Source: Antedon mediterranea (taxonomy: Eukaryota > Echinodermata > Crinoidea > Comatulida > Antedonidae). Taken from it: 64,000 nt of DNA. Below are positions 23,901 to 40,300 of the stretch, piece after piece (position 1 is the first letter of the stretch; the number at the start of each line of letters is the position of its first letter). The translations under genes were made by a program, and so were the position numbers. The stretch covers positions 24,778,412 to 24,842,411 of the forward strand of contig NC_092675.1 in NCBI RefSeq assembly GCF_964355755.1. Reading direction: 5' to 3'. The notes under the pieces were generated by a model. The model saw nothing but the letters and a program-made list of their open reading frames with translations, had not been told where the DNA came from and did not search any database.

Positions 23901-24937
23901 AATAAATACGGTACTTTAAATCTAGCACATCTAGGGTCTAGCGTGCTGTTAAACAGAATAATCGGTTAAAAACGGGTGTTTCGAAACTAGAGACCCGAGA
24001 CCAGAGACCCAATACGAAAAGGGAGACCTAAATATACGAAAAGGGAGAACCACGTACGAAAAGGGAGACCCCACTATACAAAAAGGGAGACCCCACTATA
24101 TACGCGAAAAGGGAGACCCTAATATACGAAAAGGGAGACCTAAATATACGAAAAGGGAGACCCAAATATACGAAAAGGGAGACCCAAATATACAAAATGG
24201 GAGACCCAAATATACGAAAAGGGAGACCCACTATAAGAAAAGGGAGACCCCACTATACGAAAAGAGAGACCACACTATACGAAAAGGGAGACCCTAATAT
24301 ACGAAAAGGGAGACCCAAATATAGGTCTCCCTTTTCGTATTGGATCTCATGTCAGGTCTCTGGTCTCGGGTCTCTAGTTTCAAAACACCCGTTAAAAACA
24401 GATGATTTCATTTTTACAGAAACCGGTCCTATATATTTGTCTACTTTTGGATTGGGGTGGGGGGGGGGGGGGTAGTTGACCGGGGGTTAGTTGACCTGGG
24501 GGTAGTTATCCTAAGGGGGTAGTTGTTCCGGGGGTAGTTGTCCCGGGGGTAGTTGTCCGGGGGGTTGTTATCCGGGGGGTAGTTGTCCTAAGGGGGTAGT
24601 TGTCCGGGTGGTAAACATCCGGGGGGTAACTGTCTAGGGGGTAGGTGTCCTAGAACCATCACCCATCCATCATATGAGGCATTTTGGCCTTGTTGGCGCA
24701 CCATGAATAGGGTACATTACCGATATAGGCATGATGCAGTATGCACTGTGGGAACCAGGCGCGGCGACTCGGAGCGCGTAAGCTAGGCCATGTCTAGTTC
24801 GCGTTTAGGTCCTAATTAAGCCAACAAGAGGCCTAGGCCCTAATGTCTAAAGACATCGTGAACATACCAGAGTATGGATTTAAACTAACTGACCAACGAA
24901 CTACAACTGCTACGAGGACGACGACACATATTTGCAT
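11925..24937 (-). CDS. ALG6: ALG6, dolichyl-P-Glc:Man9GlcNAc2-PP-dolichol alpha-1,3-glucosyltransferase
   Basis: Twelve coding exons on the minus strand: 24937-24868, 22146-22062, 21581-21492, 21239-21151, 20979-20826, 20156-19974, 19886-19751, 19313-19143, 18554-18484, 17897-17829, 12579-12450 and 12098-11925; 474 codons, 473 residues. ALG6 adds the first glucose to the lipid-linked oligosaccharide in the ER membrane. The N-terminal exon gives a hydrophobic segment ending in [11 protein letters not shown]; exon 2 gives [17 protein letters not shown] with the luminal acidic residue of this GT-C family; later come [34 protein letters not shown] and [15 protein letters not shown]. Intron 7 begins with GC (GAG|GCAAGA at 19751/19750) and ends in AG. 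The penultimate intron carries a whole Gypsy element in antisense, inserted about 65 bp inside the donor. Intron 1 carries two minisatellites and a MULE-like element. The family assignment is firm. Confidence 0.94.
13100..13295 (+). repeat. 5' LTR of Gypsy element
   Basis: Starts TGTTATATGATGG and ends AAAGAATATTACA; matched base for base by 17566-17763 apart from two bases missing near the start. Confidence 0.95.
13296..13313 (+). promoter_or_regulatory. Primer-binding site candidate
   Basis: TGGTGGCAACGGTAGGAT directly abuts the 5' LTR. A leading TGG complements the CCA end of a tRNA, and GTAGGATT resembles the complement of a tRNA T-arm. The primer tRNA is not identified. Confidence 0.6.
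13546..16932 (+). CDS. Gag-Pol polyprotein of Gypsy element, truncated by frameshift
   Basis: One open frame fuses gag and pol; it is open from 13495, but [11 protein letters not shown] at 13546 looks like the natural start. Domains in order: gag capsid-like region; two CX2CX4HX4C zinc knuckles ([13 protein letters not shown] and [14 protein letters not shown]); retropepsin with VDTGAEGN; reverse transcriptase with [11 protein letters not shown] and the catalytic IADDV box; RNase H with [13 protein letters not shown] and [18 protein letters not shown]; integrase HHCC zinc region (HTSHLGI...CPSCQQ) and the first two aspartates of the DDE core (the second in ITDNGP at about 16810). After about 16821 the frame loses register with the integrase family and ends at 16932. 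Codon use and domains are typical of Ty3/Gypsy. The aspartic protease, RT and RNase H motifs appear intact. Confidence 0.9.
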   Translation: MANLNQPEPLNISTGNISENWKRFKQRFELYNIASGMSRKPSETQTSLLLHTIGQQGLDVYNAFKFENEAEKMRLNTIMHKFEEYCNPKKNITFERHTFFSRNQIPGEKIDQYVTDLKNKSKTCEFGEIEKSLIRDRIVCGLLDNQLRERLLREDDLNLDKCMKICKASEASRNLGKELKADHQVAVDQLGMSNNYKHDRTKNRDKSKPCSRCTRSHEYGKCPAFGMSCNNCGRKNHFSRACRSKRNDKQKGKYINAPNRSKRNVHGINKSNDSDCDSEDESNITFEAIKISQINAKDGDTEVFTNVKIEINRNKPTFLKVKVDTGAEGNILPLRMYRAMFPKNMSNNVPNDRYVNKSNVKVTAYNGAQIKHYGYIHIPCYFNNLHTNAKFYIAEVQGPAIMGLPTLKTLKIIQINCAVEVNDKIKDVEDIKRLYPDRFEGIGKFEGTYKIVIDETVPPVIHAPRSCPLAIKNDIKAELDEMMRLNVIQKVEKPVDWVSSLAYSQKPNGRWRICLDPKDLNKAIKRTYHHTPTLDEITHKFSGAKFFSKLDARHGYWSIRLDKESSYLTTFNTPGFGRFRFLRLPFGLNVSQDVFQHKMDQILEKCIGATGIADDVAVFGKTEEEHDRNLMDLMETAREYGLVFNAEKCEIKRPQINFFGMIYDKDGVHADPKRIEAISKIKPPTNVKELQSFLGIATYMSPFCPKLSDKTAPLRELLKKDNVFEWNGSQQKAFEEIKSTICNQTTLTYFQPNKKLKLQVDASLIGVGAALIQDEKVVAFTSKALTEAEQRYANIERELLAVVYAVEKFHTYVYGNSFIVESDHKPLEMIQLKNLMCAPPRLQRLLMRLQGYDLTIKYKPGKEMVLADAMSRLNPINDSQIEEEVKIQLSYFSESKEEEIRQKTKEDPTLIKLESIIQQGWPDKLKSVHKTIRPYFPYRDELTTENGIILKGNRVVIPEVMRQDILKQLHTSHLGITKCQLMAKTSIHWPSINEEIENMIKACPSCQQHKHKQQHEPMLKRKIPTKEWEILAADLFYINRVEYLLIADYYTKYPIIRKLPADQSNSETVISIIKNVFSEFGMVQELITDNGPTVNNSNSLAKIGNSYTQPQVLTTMKEMDSSNEWFKQ
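16821..17462 (+). pseudogene. C-terminal integrase remainder in another frame
   Basis: From about 16821 the integrase-like reading continues in a different frame from the main gag-pol frame, overlapping its last 110 bases, and reaches a stop at 17462. It includes the third acidic residue of the DDE triad (in the GNGFIER-type region) and a basic C-terminal domain with RRNRTHIRK. The first in-frame ATG is at 16917. I read this as a small deletion close to 16821 shifting the frame, not as a separate gene; programmed frameshifting there would be unusual because it is inside the catalytic core. Confidence 0.7.
17554..17565 (+). promoter_or_regulatory. Polypurine tract
   Basis: AAAGAAGAGGGA immediately upstream of the 3' LTR, the expected plus-strand primer position. 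Confidence 0.8.
17566..17763 (+). repeat. 3' LTR of Gypsy element
   Basis: Starts TGTTTAATATGATGG, ends AAAGAATATTACA, and is followed by CCAT. Otherwise identical to the 5' LTR. Confidence 0.95.
18093..18385 (-). mobile_element. tRNA-derived SINE (Ser/Leu-like head), minus strand
   Basis: On the minus strand the segment starts with CCGAGCGGTTAAGACAGTGG, close to the A-box region of class II (Ser/Leu) tRNAs, and has GGGGTTCGAGG about 45 bases on, a B-box. A body of some 200 bp follows. Much of the body recurs at 39276-39413 (shared words include GTACTAGGTTCTT-like and ACCACCAGAACCATGGAG), which shows it is a repeat family. It lies in an ALG6 intron. Confidence 0.75.
18604..18937 (+). mobile_element. 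tRNA-derived SINE, two adjacent copies
   Basis: A body of about 68 bp (CAAATGTACTTAGTATGAAG ... ACATCTGACCAATTA) occurs at 18612-18680 and again at 18873-18940. The second copy is preceded by a tRNA-like head at about 18777-18847 with an A-box-like GGTAGTCTAGAGGTATG and a B-box-like GGGTTTGAGTCCC. The first copy keeps only GGTGGTTTAGAGGTAT before its body, as if most of the head were deleted. This looks like a SINE dimer or a nested duplication in an ALG6 intron. Confidence 0.6.
22475..23345. repeat. C-rich 15-bp minisatellite in ALG6 intron 1
   Basis: Units of the form CCCCCCGGACAATTA repeat many times, most regularly at 22790-22970 (15-bp period), with variants such as CCCCCTAGGAACAACTA on either side. 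The minus strand is G-rich (GGGGGG runs every 15 bases). A reverse-oriented relative lies at 24451-24652. Long Gly-rich or Val-rich open frames on the minus strand are a by-product of a period divisible by three. Confidence 0.9.
23965..24399. mobile_element. MULE-like non-autonomous DNA transposon with 9-bp target duplication
   Basis: The element proper spans 23974-24390 (417 bp). Its ends are inverted: the left begins GGGTGTTTCGAAACTAGAGA and the right ends with the near-perfect reverse complement, an inverted repeat of roughly 60 bp extending into GACCCGAGACCAGAGACC. GTTAAAAAC occurs directly before and directly after it (23965-23973 and 24391-24399). A 9-bp duplication with long terminal repeats fits Mutator-like elements. 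The interior is filled by a minisatellite and has no transposase. Confidence 0.8.
24011..24325. repeat. Minisatellite inside the MULE-like element
   Basis: Units like ATATACGAAAAGGGAGACCC repeat about 15 times with slight length variation and a few substitutions. The unit is derived from the inner edge of the terminal inverted repeat, which itself contains ACGAAAAGGGAGACCT. Confidence 0.9.
24451..24652. repeat. G-rich minisatellite, inverted partner of the C-rich array
   Basis: Units such as GGGGGTAGTTGTCC are the reverse complement of the C-rich units at 22475-23345. The two arrays face each other across about 1.1 kb that includes the MULE-like element. Confidence 0.85.
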
Positions 24938-26575
24938 CCACTGGTTACTCACAACACGGCTAATTTTCCCCATTTTTAATTAGGAAAAATGCCGGGTTCT
25001 CCCAGCAGCTCGATCCCTTTCTCACGTGTCAACTTTTTGTATGGAAGGCAAACAACGCACAAATAAGCAATAAGCCCAGAGAGCTTTATACAATTTTTTG
25101 ATTGAATAGGCAATTTTTATGTCACATAATGTTTTGATAACAAATTAAAAAAAAAACAATAATACCATATAAAAGAGTAATTTAAATTTTTTTAAATACA
25201 CAGGAAGGTAAGCAAAATCATTTTTTGTTGTGGAAAAAGTGAATACTGTACTTTATATTTCAGTAAATTAAAAATAGTGTTTTTTTAGATGCCTGTATGT
25301 ATTTTATAAAATTAATATCACACAGTCACATTTCACGTATACAATGTTTTATTTCATCAATCTTCTAACGAAGACTGCACTATACACATTTTGTGAGTGA
25401 AGTTTACTTCCCCTTGGTGGTGAAGGATGTGGTAATTTTTAGTCATTCCAGTGCATTTCAAATTATTTATTATTTTATTTTTTATGTTCCCGGGAATATC
25501 TCATTGATATTGTATCCGTTTCATATTTGTATGTTTATGAAGACACAGTTTCTTAGCGAGTGCCACTCATGTAAAGGTGTAGTTTCAATAAATAAATATA
25601 TTATTACACTTTGATGATAAAAAATGCATAGCCCAATTTTTTTTTTTTACCATTCGCACACAATACTTATTTACCTATATTACCTCTTAGAATTTTACAC
25701 AATAAATAAAATATTAAACTTGTAGGCGATTGACTTTCCAGCCATAGCAGAAATCAGAGGCCTAATAAAATTAACGCAGTTTCACTGGATCTAGCTAAAC
25801 AATTTTCCTACATTCATTGCGACACAGTTCTTATTCATCAGGAACTTTTATGATATAAAATTACCTGGCCTTTTAAAAATTACTTTTTTTTCATGCATAA
25901 TTATGTCCATAACACGGTAAATTTTTTCTTTTTTAACTTTAACAAGGAACTTTCTTCATGTAGCCTATCACTTAAATCCCTTCTTACTGGACACATAGTT
26001 GAGCCCATGTGGGTATGTCAAAAGGCAACCTGTATGTCAGTGTATGTATGCATGTGAACCTTCAAGACTATAGTTATCCATGCTTCAATCAAAATTTGTA
26101 TGTACATACAATGTACATATGTTCTACTACCTCTTTGTATAGATGAACACCATGAATTATTCACAATAACCAAATTGAGTTTTTAGTAGATATTCATCAC
26201 AGCTTAATACTTTTAAATAAATACACTGTCTTTTAAATAAATAATCAGTCTTATACAGTTCCTATCAAATATCAAAGTATTTATCAAAGTTATAAACATT
26301 ACAATATAAAATTCTAATTCTTCCTTTCCAACATTTCATTGACTAAAATGTATCTATTTTCGTATGGTATACTTTGCATTCGAGTCTACATTATTATTAT
26401 AAATTGTTGGTATGATTTTAACACTATTTCTCTTCCTGTAAATTGGATAATACAGTTCTTATTCATGTGTGTATAACGGTACATGTGGTGGAGGAACTCC
26501 TCTTACAGCACACATGATAGCTGTCATATTGACAAATACTATTTTCTTGTTGGTCATCATTATTCACTGTACCAA
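24938..26575. other. Intergenic region, ALG6 5' end to PARG 3' end
   Basis: Both genes are on the minus strand, so this holds the ALG6 promoter (near 24940-25100) and the PARG 3' UTR. Open frames here, for example at 25393-25614 (+), show no family motifs or exon structure. No gene recognised. Confidence 0.6.
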
Positions 26576-33885
<7,310 letters not shown>

Positions 33886-34383
33886 TTCTTCTTGAAACCC
33901 ATTCCAACTTCTGCAAAGAAATAGGCTTACTATAGAAAAAAAAACAGAAAAAAAGTTTCCAAAAGTGGGCCGAATCGTCTAAACTTAGGGCCGAATCGTC
34001 TCCGAATCCAATGTATGTCATTAATATGCATTAGGTTAGGCCTAGGCTATATCCTAGTAGACTAGTAGGGCCTAGGCCTAGCATAGTTTATAAGGAACTT
34101 AACTTAAACAAATCTGTTAATTTACAATATACTACAATGAACAAATTATGCCTATTTAATTCAACATTAGTTATATGCTTATCATCAGTACCTATCTTCT
34201 TTACATCAATTAAAATAACTCATTGACCGCGACTTTAGACTCCTTCACAAGGAAAAGCTTTAGTGGTGGTGAGTGTGTGACGACGACGTGTGTGGCGGCC
34301 GCTTCTCGCAATTGGGCCGCAGAGATCAGACTCTTACCTGGCCCACAGCAGAGAGCGCGTGGTTTAACAAAACTAAATTAAAA
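33886..34383. promoter_or_regulatory. Shared PARG/USP39 divergent promoter region
   Basis: The two start codons are 498 bp apart and point away from each other. The USP39-proximal end is CpG-rich (CGACGACGTG, GCGGCCGC) compared with the surrounding AT-rich DNA. No TATA box is evident at a fixed distance from either gene. Bidirectional activity is inferred from arrangement only. Confidence 0.55.
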
Positions 34384-37300
34384 ATGGCTTTATCTCCCAA
34401 AAAGCGAACAAATGATGATATTTCTGATGACGAAGAAGAAGGTGGTAATTATTTCATTGTCAATCGTTTATAATTTTATAATCTCTTATCACCGGCTATC
34501 ATAAATAAGGATATAAAAATAAATGTGTAGGCCCAAGATAGTTTTTTTTGTGTTATTTTGGTAACGTTGTACCGGACCTAAAAAGAATGAAAATTACTTG
34601 AAATCACGACTAGAAACTATTCGGTCGCGCCCTAACTTTTTAAATCAAACATGAGATTAACAGAAAAGGAGGAGGAAAGCCGGATTGTAATTGTAGGCCT
34701 ACTACCTACAGTACTAAAGGCCTAGGCCTAGGCCTATATTATTATTAATGAATTTTTGGATCAGTTTACACTTACAGTTTTTGGCCTCCTACTACTAGCC
34801 TAGACTAGGCCTAGACCTTTTTGGACTAGGCCTAGGCTATACCGTTATGATATGATAGAGGGGTGTGGTGTATATAATTATACAAAAGTAACAAATGAAT
34901 GAATGTTTATGAGTTGGATGGTGAGAATATTTCTATTCTCTATTTTTTATAACAAGACAGAGCAGTCAATTTTTCATCGAGTCAAATATCTCTATAGTAC
35001 TAACTAGGCTTATACCATCTGTATAAATCTTTTTTTCTATTTTTATAGATAAAGCAAAACATTTGAAACTTGAAATGAGTCGAAATTGTCCATATTTAGA
35101 CACAATAAACAGGTAATAGTATAAATTTATAATTACATGTTCAGTAATAACACTACAAAATACACAATCTGCCATACCATTTTTGTATTGCACAATGCTT
35201 CTAAGCGCTTCACATTATTACCCCAGTCATTATTTTTTACCAAAACAAACATGATGTATTCATTTCGGTAAAATCTGTATTACATAAAAATGCATGCATA
35301 TCTGAGTGTGAACAGAATGATTCTTTGACACTTGACAGTATAGTCGTCTGTGCGACCTGGAAGCAGAATTTTAGGAAAAATTTGAGTTTTGCATAGTTTG
35401 TACCTGTAGGTATGCATGCATTTCCGTAATATTTATCTACAGTACTTTTACAATACAGATTTTACCATATTAATAACTTTTGTACACAATTTATCACACA
35501 TTGTAACAGTTCACAATTCACTTTCATTCATCCTCTTTAAAATGCGTCTAGAATCAGTTATCAACTTAAGATGTGACGATCATTGTTGCTGCATTTATTC
35601 TCAAATTATTTGAGGGTTATAAAAGAGTTGTAGTTATATTTTAATTGGTTCCATATCAGGTGTTATTAATGCACTTGTCAATTGTATGACCCACTATACG
35701 ACCCCCGGGAGAGGTGTGTCATTTGTCCGATGTGCGTCATACCTTTGAATACCATGACGCACCCGTGCGTCAAAAATGTGACTTACTTTTAGGTGACCAT
35801 GACGCACCCATTTTGACGCACTGTGACCATGTTGTTTATGATATGGTGGGTGGTAAAGTGACGGACATTGACGCACCTTGTTCATTGATGTGACGTACCA
35901 TCTAGGTTTTTTGACGCACCCCTGCGTCAGTAATTATTTGTAAATGACTCACCCATGACGCACTTCTCCCGGGGGTCGTATAGTGGGTCATACAATTGAC
36001 AAGTGCATAAATGCAAATTTGCACAGTTGACACACAGTTCAAGTTACTGTAGGTAATTATAAATCTTAATATTTGAATTATTATTTCTAACAGGCATCTA
36101 CTGGACTTTGACTTTGAGAAACTCTGCTCTGTGTCTTTGTCCCATTTAAATGTTTATGCCTGTCTTGTTTGTGGAAAGTACTTTCAAGGTAAGTTGTCTC
36201 AATGCTGAACAAAATACTATCCAATTTTCATTTAGGCCTACCATAGAGATATTATACTATAATATTTCTATGGGCCTACATAGTAATACTTGGACTTCTG
36301 GCTTACGAGCTATAGAGCTTTACTGCCTCTTTAGAAGCCCCAGACGTTTTTGTCAAATAAGTGAATGAAACTACTGTTGTAGATGATACAGTATTACCAA
36401 ATGTTTCTAAAGAGATAACTGCTAAATGCATCGAAACACACATGTTACAAAGTGCATGCCTTCAAAGTTAGTACTGTATGATTGGAGTTACCGATTATGT
36501 ACAGTACGATATTACATTATTGAATATATTATTATAATGATTAATAATCACGAAATAATGTAGTGTACAGGGAAAAATTTCATCTTAAAATTTCGTTTAG
36601 CAATATTGCTAATAAAACTGATGTTTGAGTCGAGAAACATAGTTTTCTATAGTATATTTTGCTACACAATTGTAGAATTGTGTAGCAAGAAGGTTGTTTT
36701 GTATAGCTTTTTGCTATGCTACACTGGCGAAATTATTCCCTGGTGTAAGTCTAGAGAGTGTTGCATTCAACTATTTACTCAACTCGGAATACAGTATGAA
36801 CAAAAAATGTACAATGCTTGTAAATAATAGAGTATAGGTAAATAATAATGTTTGTCTATAAGGGCTAAGAAATATAAACTTTCATTATATTTTACCTTAG
36901 AATCTCACATAGTATTACTATTATTTGTTTGTTTATATTTCAGGTCGTGGACAGAAGTCACATGCATACACACATAGTGTGCAAGTAAACCATCATGTGT
37001 TTCTTAATCTTCACAATCTTAGATTTTACTGCCTTCCAGATAACTATGAGATCATTGATTCATCCTTAGATGATATCAAGGTTTGTTATGGATTGTAGTC
37101 ATGTAAAAATTACAGTAGATAGAACCCTTCCGTTGGGACAACCATATTCAGGGGACACTCGAAACTGTGCCACCACTAGTTAAGCCTGCTCAAACCATGC
37201 CCATGTTTGCGTTTGCTTCGGTCTATCCTACAACCGAATTGCATGGAACGGTATATAAAACAAATATTTACTGGGCTTTTATCAGAGCACAGTCAAAAAT

Positions 37301-40300
37301 ATAGCTCGAGACATACAGTACTACACTGTACCTCAAATTCTTCTCTGGATACAGTATAGTCTAAAGATCACCTTGGGCTTTATTTTTAACCATGCCCTTC
37401 AGCCCAGTATATATTTGTATAATATGTAACAATATACAGTAGCTGACACCTAAGATGATACTTTGTTGAGTTTCAAATTAATTATTTAAAAATAAACAAT
37501 TTTGACATATCAGTGATTGCAAATACAGTTGTTCAAAGGAATATGAATCATGTGTACTAATGTATACTGTAAATGAAGTTTATTTTATTATAAAAAAATT
37601 TACTCTGCTATTTGGACATCAGAAAATATAATAATGTAATTTACCTACTTATTTATCTACTTGTAGTATGTCTTGAGACCAACATTTACTGAAGATCTAC
37701 TTAAGGCTTTAGAAACAAGTTCCAAAATGTCAAGAGCCTATGATGGTACAACGTATCTACCAGGAATTGTGGGATTAAACAATATCAAAGCCAATGACTA
37801 TTGCAATGTGCTACTTCACGTAAGTTGCAATATTATTATGGCATTACAAAAATATTCTTTACTGTGGTAAGGCTCAAGACATTGAGAAATTAAGTTAAAT
37901 GTTATTATTGAGACAATTTTCTTTCACAAATTGTGGTCAACAATTTGAAAATACAGACTTTATCAAATATCATAAAACTTAGTCTACGCAATAAAACTTT
38001 ATGTGACAAAAAGTGTGATATGCCCAAATGTGGTGATGATATGCCCAAATATGGTAGTGATATGACATCATGATGTCCATATATGGGCACATCACAATTT
38101 TTGTGACAGAACTTTACAAAGTGTACTTCTCCATTGCTATAGGCTTTATGAAATGTAGCACCCTTACAACTGTACTTGTCCATTCCTATAGACTTTATCA
38201 AATGTGACACCCTTACAACTGTACTTCTCCATTCCTATAGGCTTTATCAAATGTGACACCCTTACAACTGTACTTGTCCATTCCTATAGGCTTTATCAAA
38301 TGTAACACCCTTACAATTGTACTTGTCCATTCCTATAGGCTTTATCAAATGTGACACCCTTACAACTGTACTTCTCCATTCCTATAGGCTTTATCAAATG
38401 TGACACCCTTACAACTGTACTTGTCCATTGCTATAGGCTTTATCAAATGTGACACCCTTACAACTGTACTTGTCCATTCCTATAGGCTTTATCAAATGTG
38501 ACACCCTTACAACTGTACTTGTCCATTCCTATAGGCTTTATCAAATGTGACACCCTTACAACTGTACTTCTCCATTCCTATAGGCTTTATCAAATGTGAC
38601 ACCCTTACAATTGTACTTGTCCATTCCTATAGGCTTTATCAAATGTAACACCCTTACAACTGTACTTGTCCATTCCTATAGGCTTTATCAAATGTGACAC
38701 CCTTACAACTGTACTTGTCCATTCCTATAGGCTTTATCAAATGTGACACCCTTACAACTGTACTTGTCCATTCCTATAGGCTTTATCAAATGTGACACCC
38801 TTACAACTGTACTTGTCCATTCCTATAGGCTTTATCAAATGTGACACCCTTACAACTGTACTTCTCCATTCCTGTAGGCTTTATCAAATGTGACACCCTT
38901 ACAACTGTACTTTCTTCAAGAGAAAAACTACATTCACATAAAGCGACCTCCAGGTGACATTTTGTGCCTTCTATCACAACGATTTGGTGAATTGATGCGA
39001 AAGATGTGGAACCCACGGAATTTCAAAGCTCATGTCAGCCCGCATGAGATGTTACAAGCTGTTGTTTTGTGCAGTAAGAAGAAATTTCAAATCACTCAAC
39101 AAGGTTTGTTATTTTGAACAAGTAAAAAGTACTATTACTGAATAATAATATTTTACATTTGTATAGTGCCATCCCAACGATCACTGTGAACTTTTCAATT
39201 ACATTCTTCATCACGTCAGGTCAGTGCTGCAAATTCTAGCGCTCTCGTCTGTCCATGACAGTGTCTGCATGAACTAGTAATCCTCTACTCGTCTCTAAAG
39301 ATGTACTAAGTTCTTAAAGTACACACACTGACTACCGGACCTGCAGTTTATAGTCATTACCCAAGAAGACCCAATCTACCACCAGAACCATGGAGCGAGT
39401 GAGCCTCAAATCCATTGCAATATGGATGTGATTTTTATCACTGGTGCTGCAATAACAACCTGAAACTAAACATAAAGAAAACAAAAGAAATGCAAATTGA
39501 TTTTAGGAAAATTAAAGAACCCTTAGAACCTCTGATTATAAATGAAAATGAGATTGAAGTAGTAAATGAGTACAAATATCTGGGTTGTATAATTGACAAT
39601 AAGCTAAATTGGATAAATAATGTAAATAAAGCCACATGCAAAGCAAACCAAAGGATGTTTATTTTAAGAAAAATGAAGTACCTACAAATTGACAAAACTA
39701 TACTTAAATTGTTTTATAACTCTGTAATTCTCAGTGTAATACTTTTTTGTAATGTTTGTTTTTATGGTAATACAATGCAAAAAGATAAAATTAAACTTAA
39801 TCGAATAGGAAATAGAGCAATTAGACTAGTAGGAGAGCACTTACCTGATGTTGAATCCTTGTATAAAGAAAATGTGTTAAAAAAAGTAAAAAGTATCATT
39901 GATGATGAAACACATCCTCTTCACAAACAATTTGCTCTCATGAATTCTGGCATAAGACTACGTGCACTTAATACCAAAACAAAACGGTTTAGGTGCTCGT
40001 TTGTACCTAATGCTATACACTTATATAACTCCAGAGTACAAAGGTAAAATGTAACCGATAATTTTTATCTAATTTTAACAATTTTTAGCCTCTTAACTTT
40101 TTGTGTGTGTTTTTGTAAATTGTATTTTATATTTTTGTATTTTGCCAGTTTTCAAATCACATTTCTGTTTTTTTAAATGGACAATAAAGTATATATGACT
40201 ATGACTATGACTATTAAGATTTCACAGTCTTGTCACTCGCTCAACATGTATCACTTCTATTAGGATATTGTACATATGATATACATTGTGCATCATCTTC

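Noticed and set aside
25393-25614. 73-residue frame between ALG6 and PARG
   Set aside because: Likely antisense to the PARG 3' UTR; no recognisable motif.
38117-38912. CRISPR-like regular repeat array
   Set aside because: Repeats are contiguous with no unique spacers, the genome is eukaryotic and the unit is an exon border.
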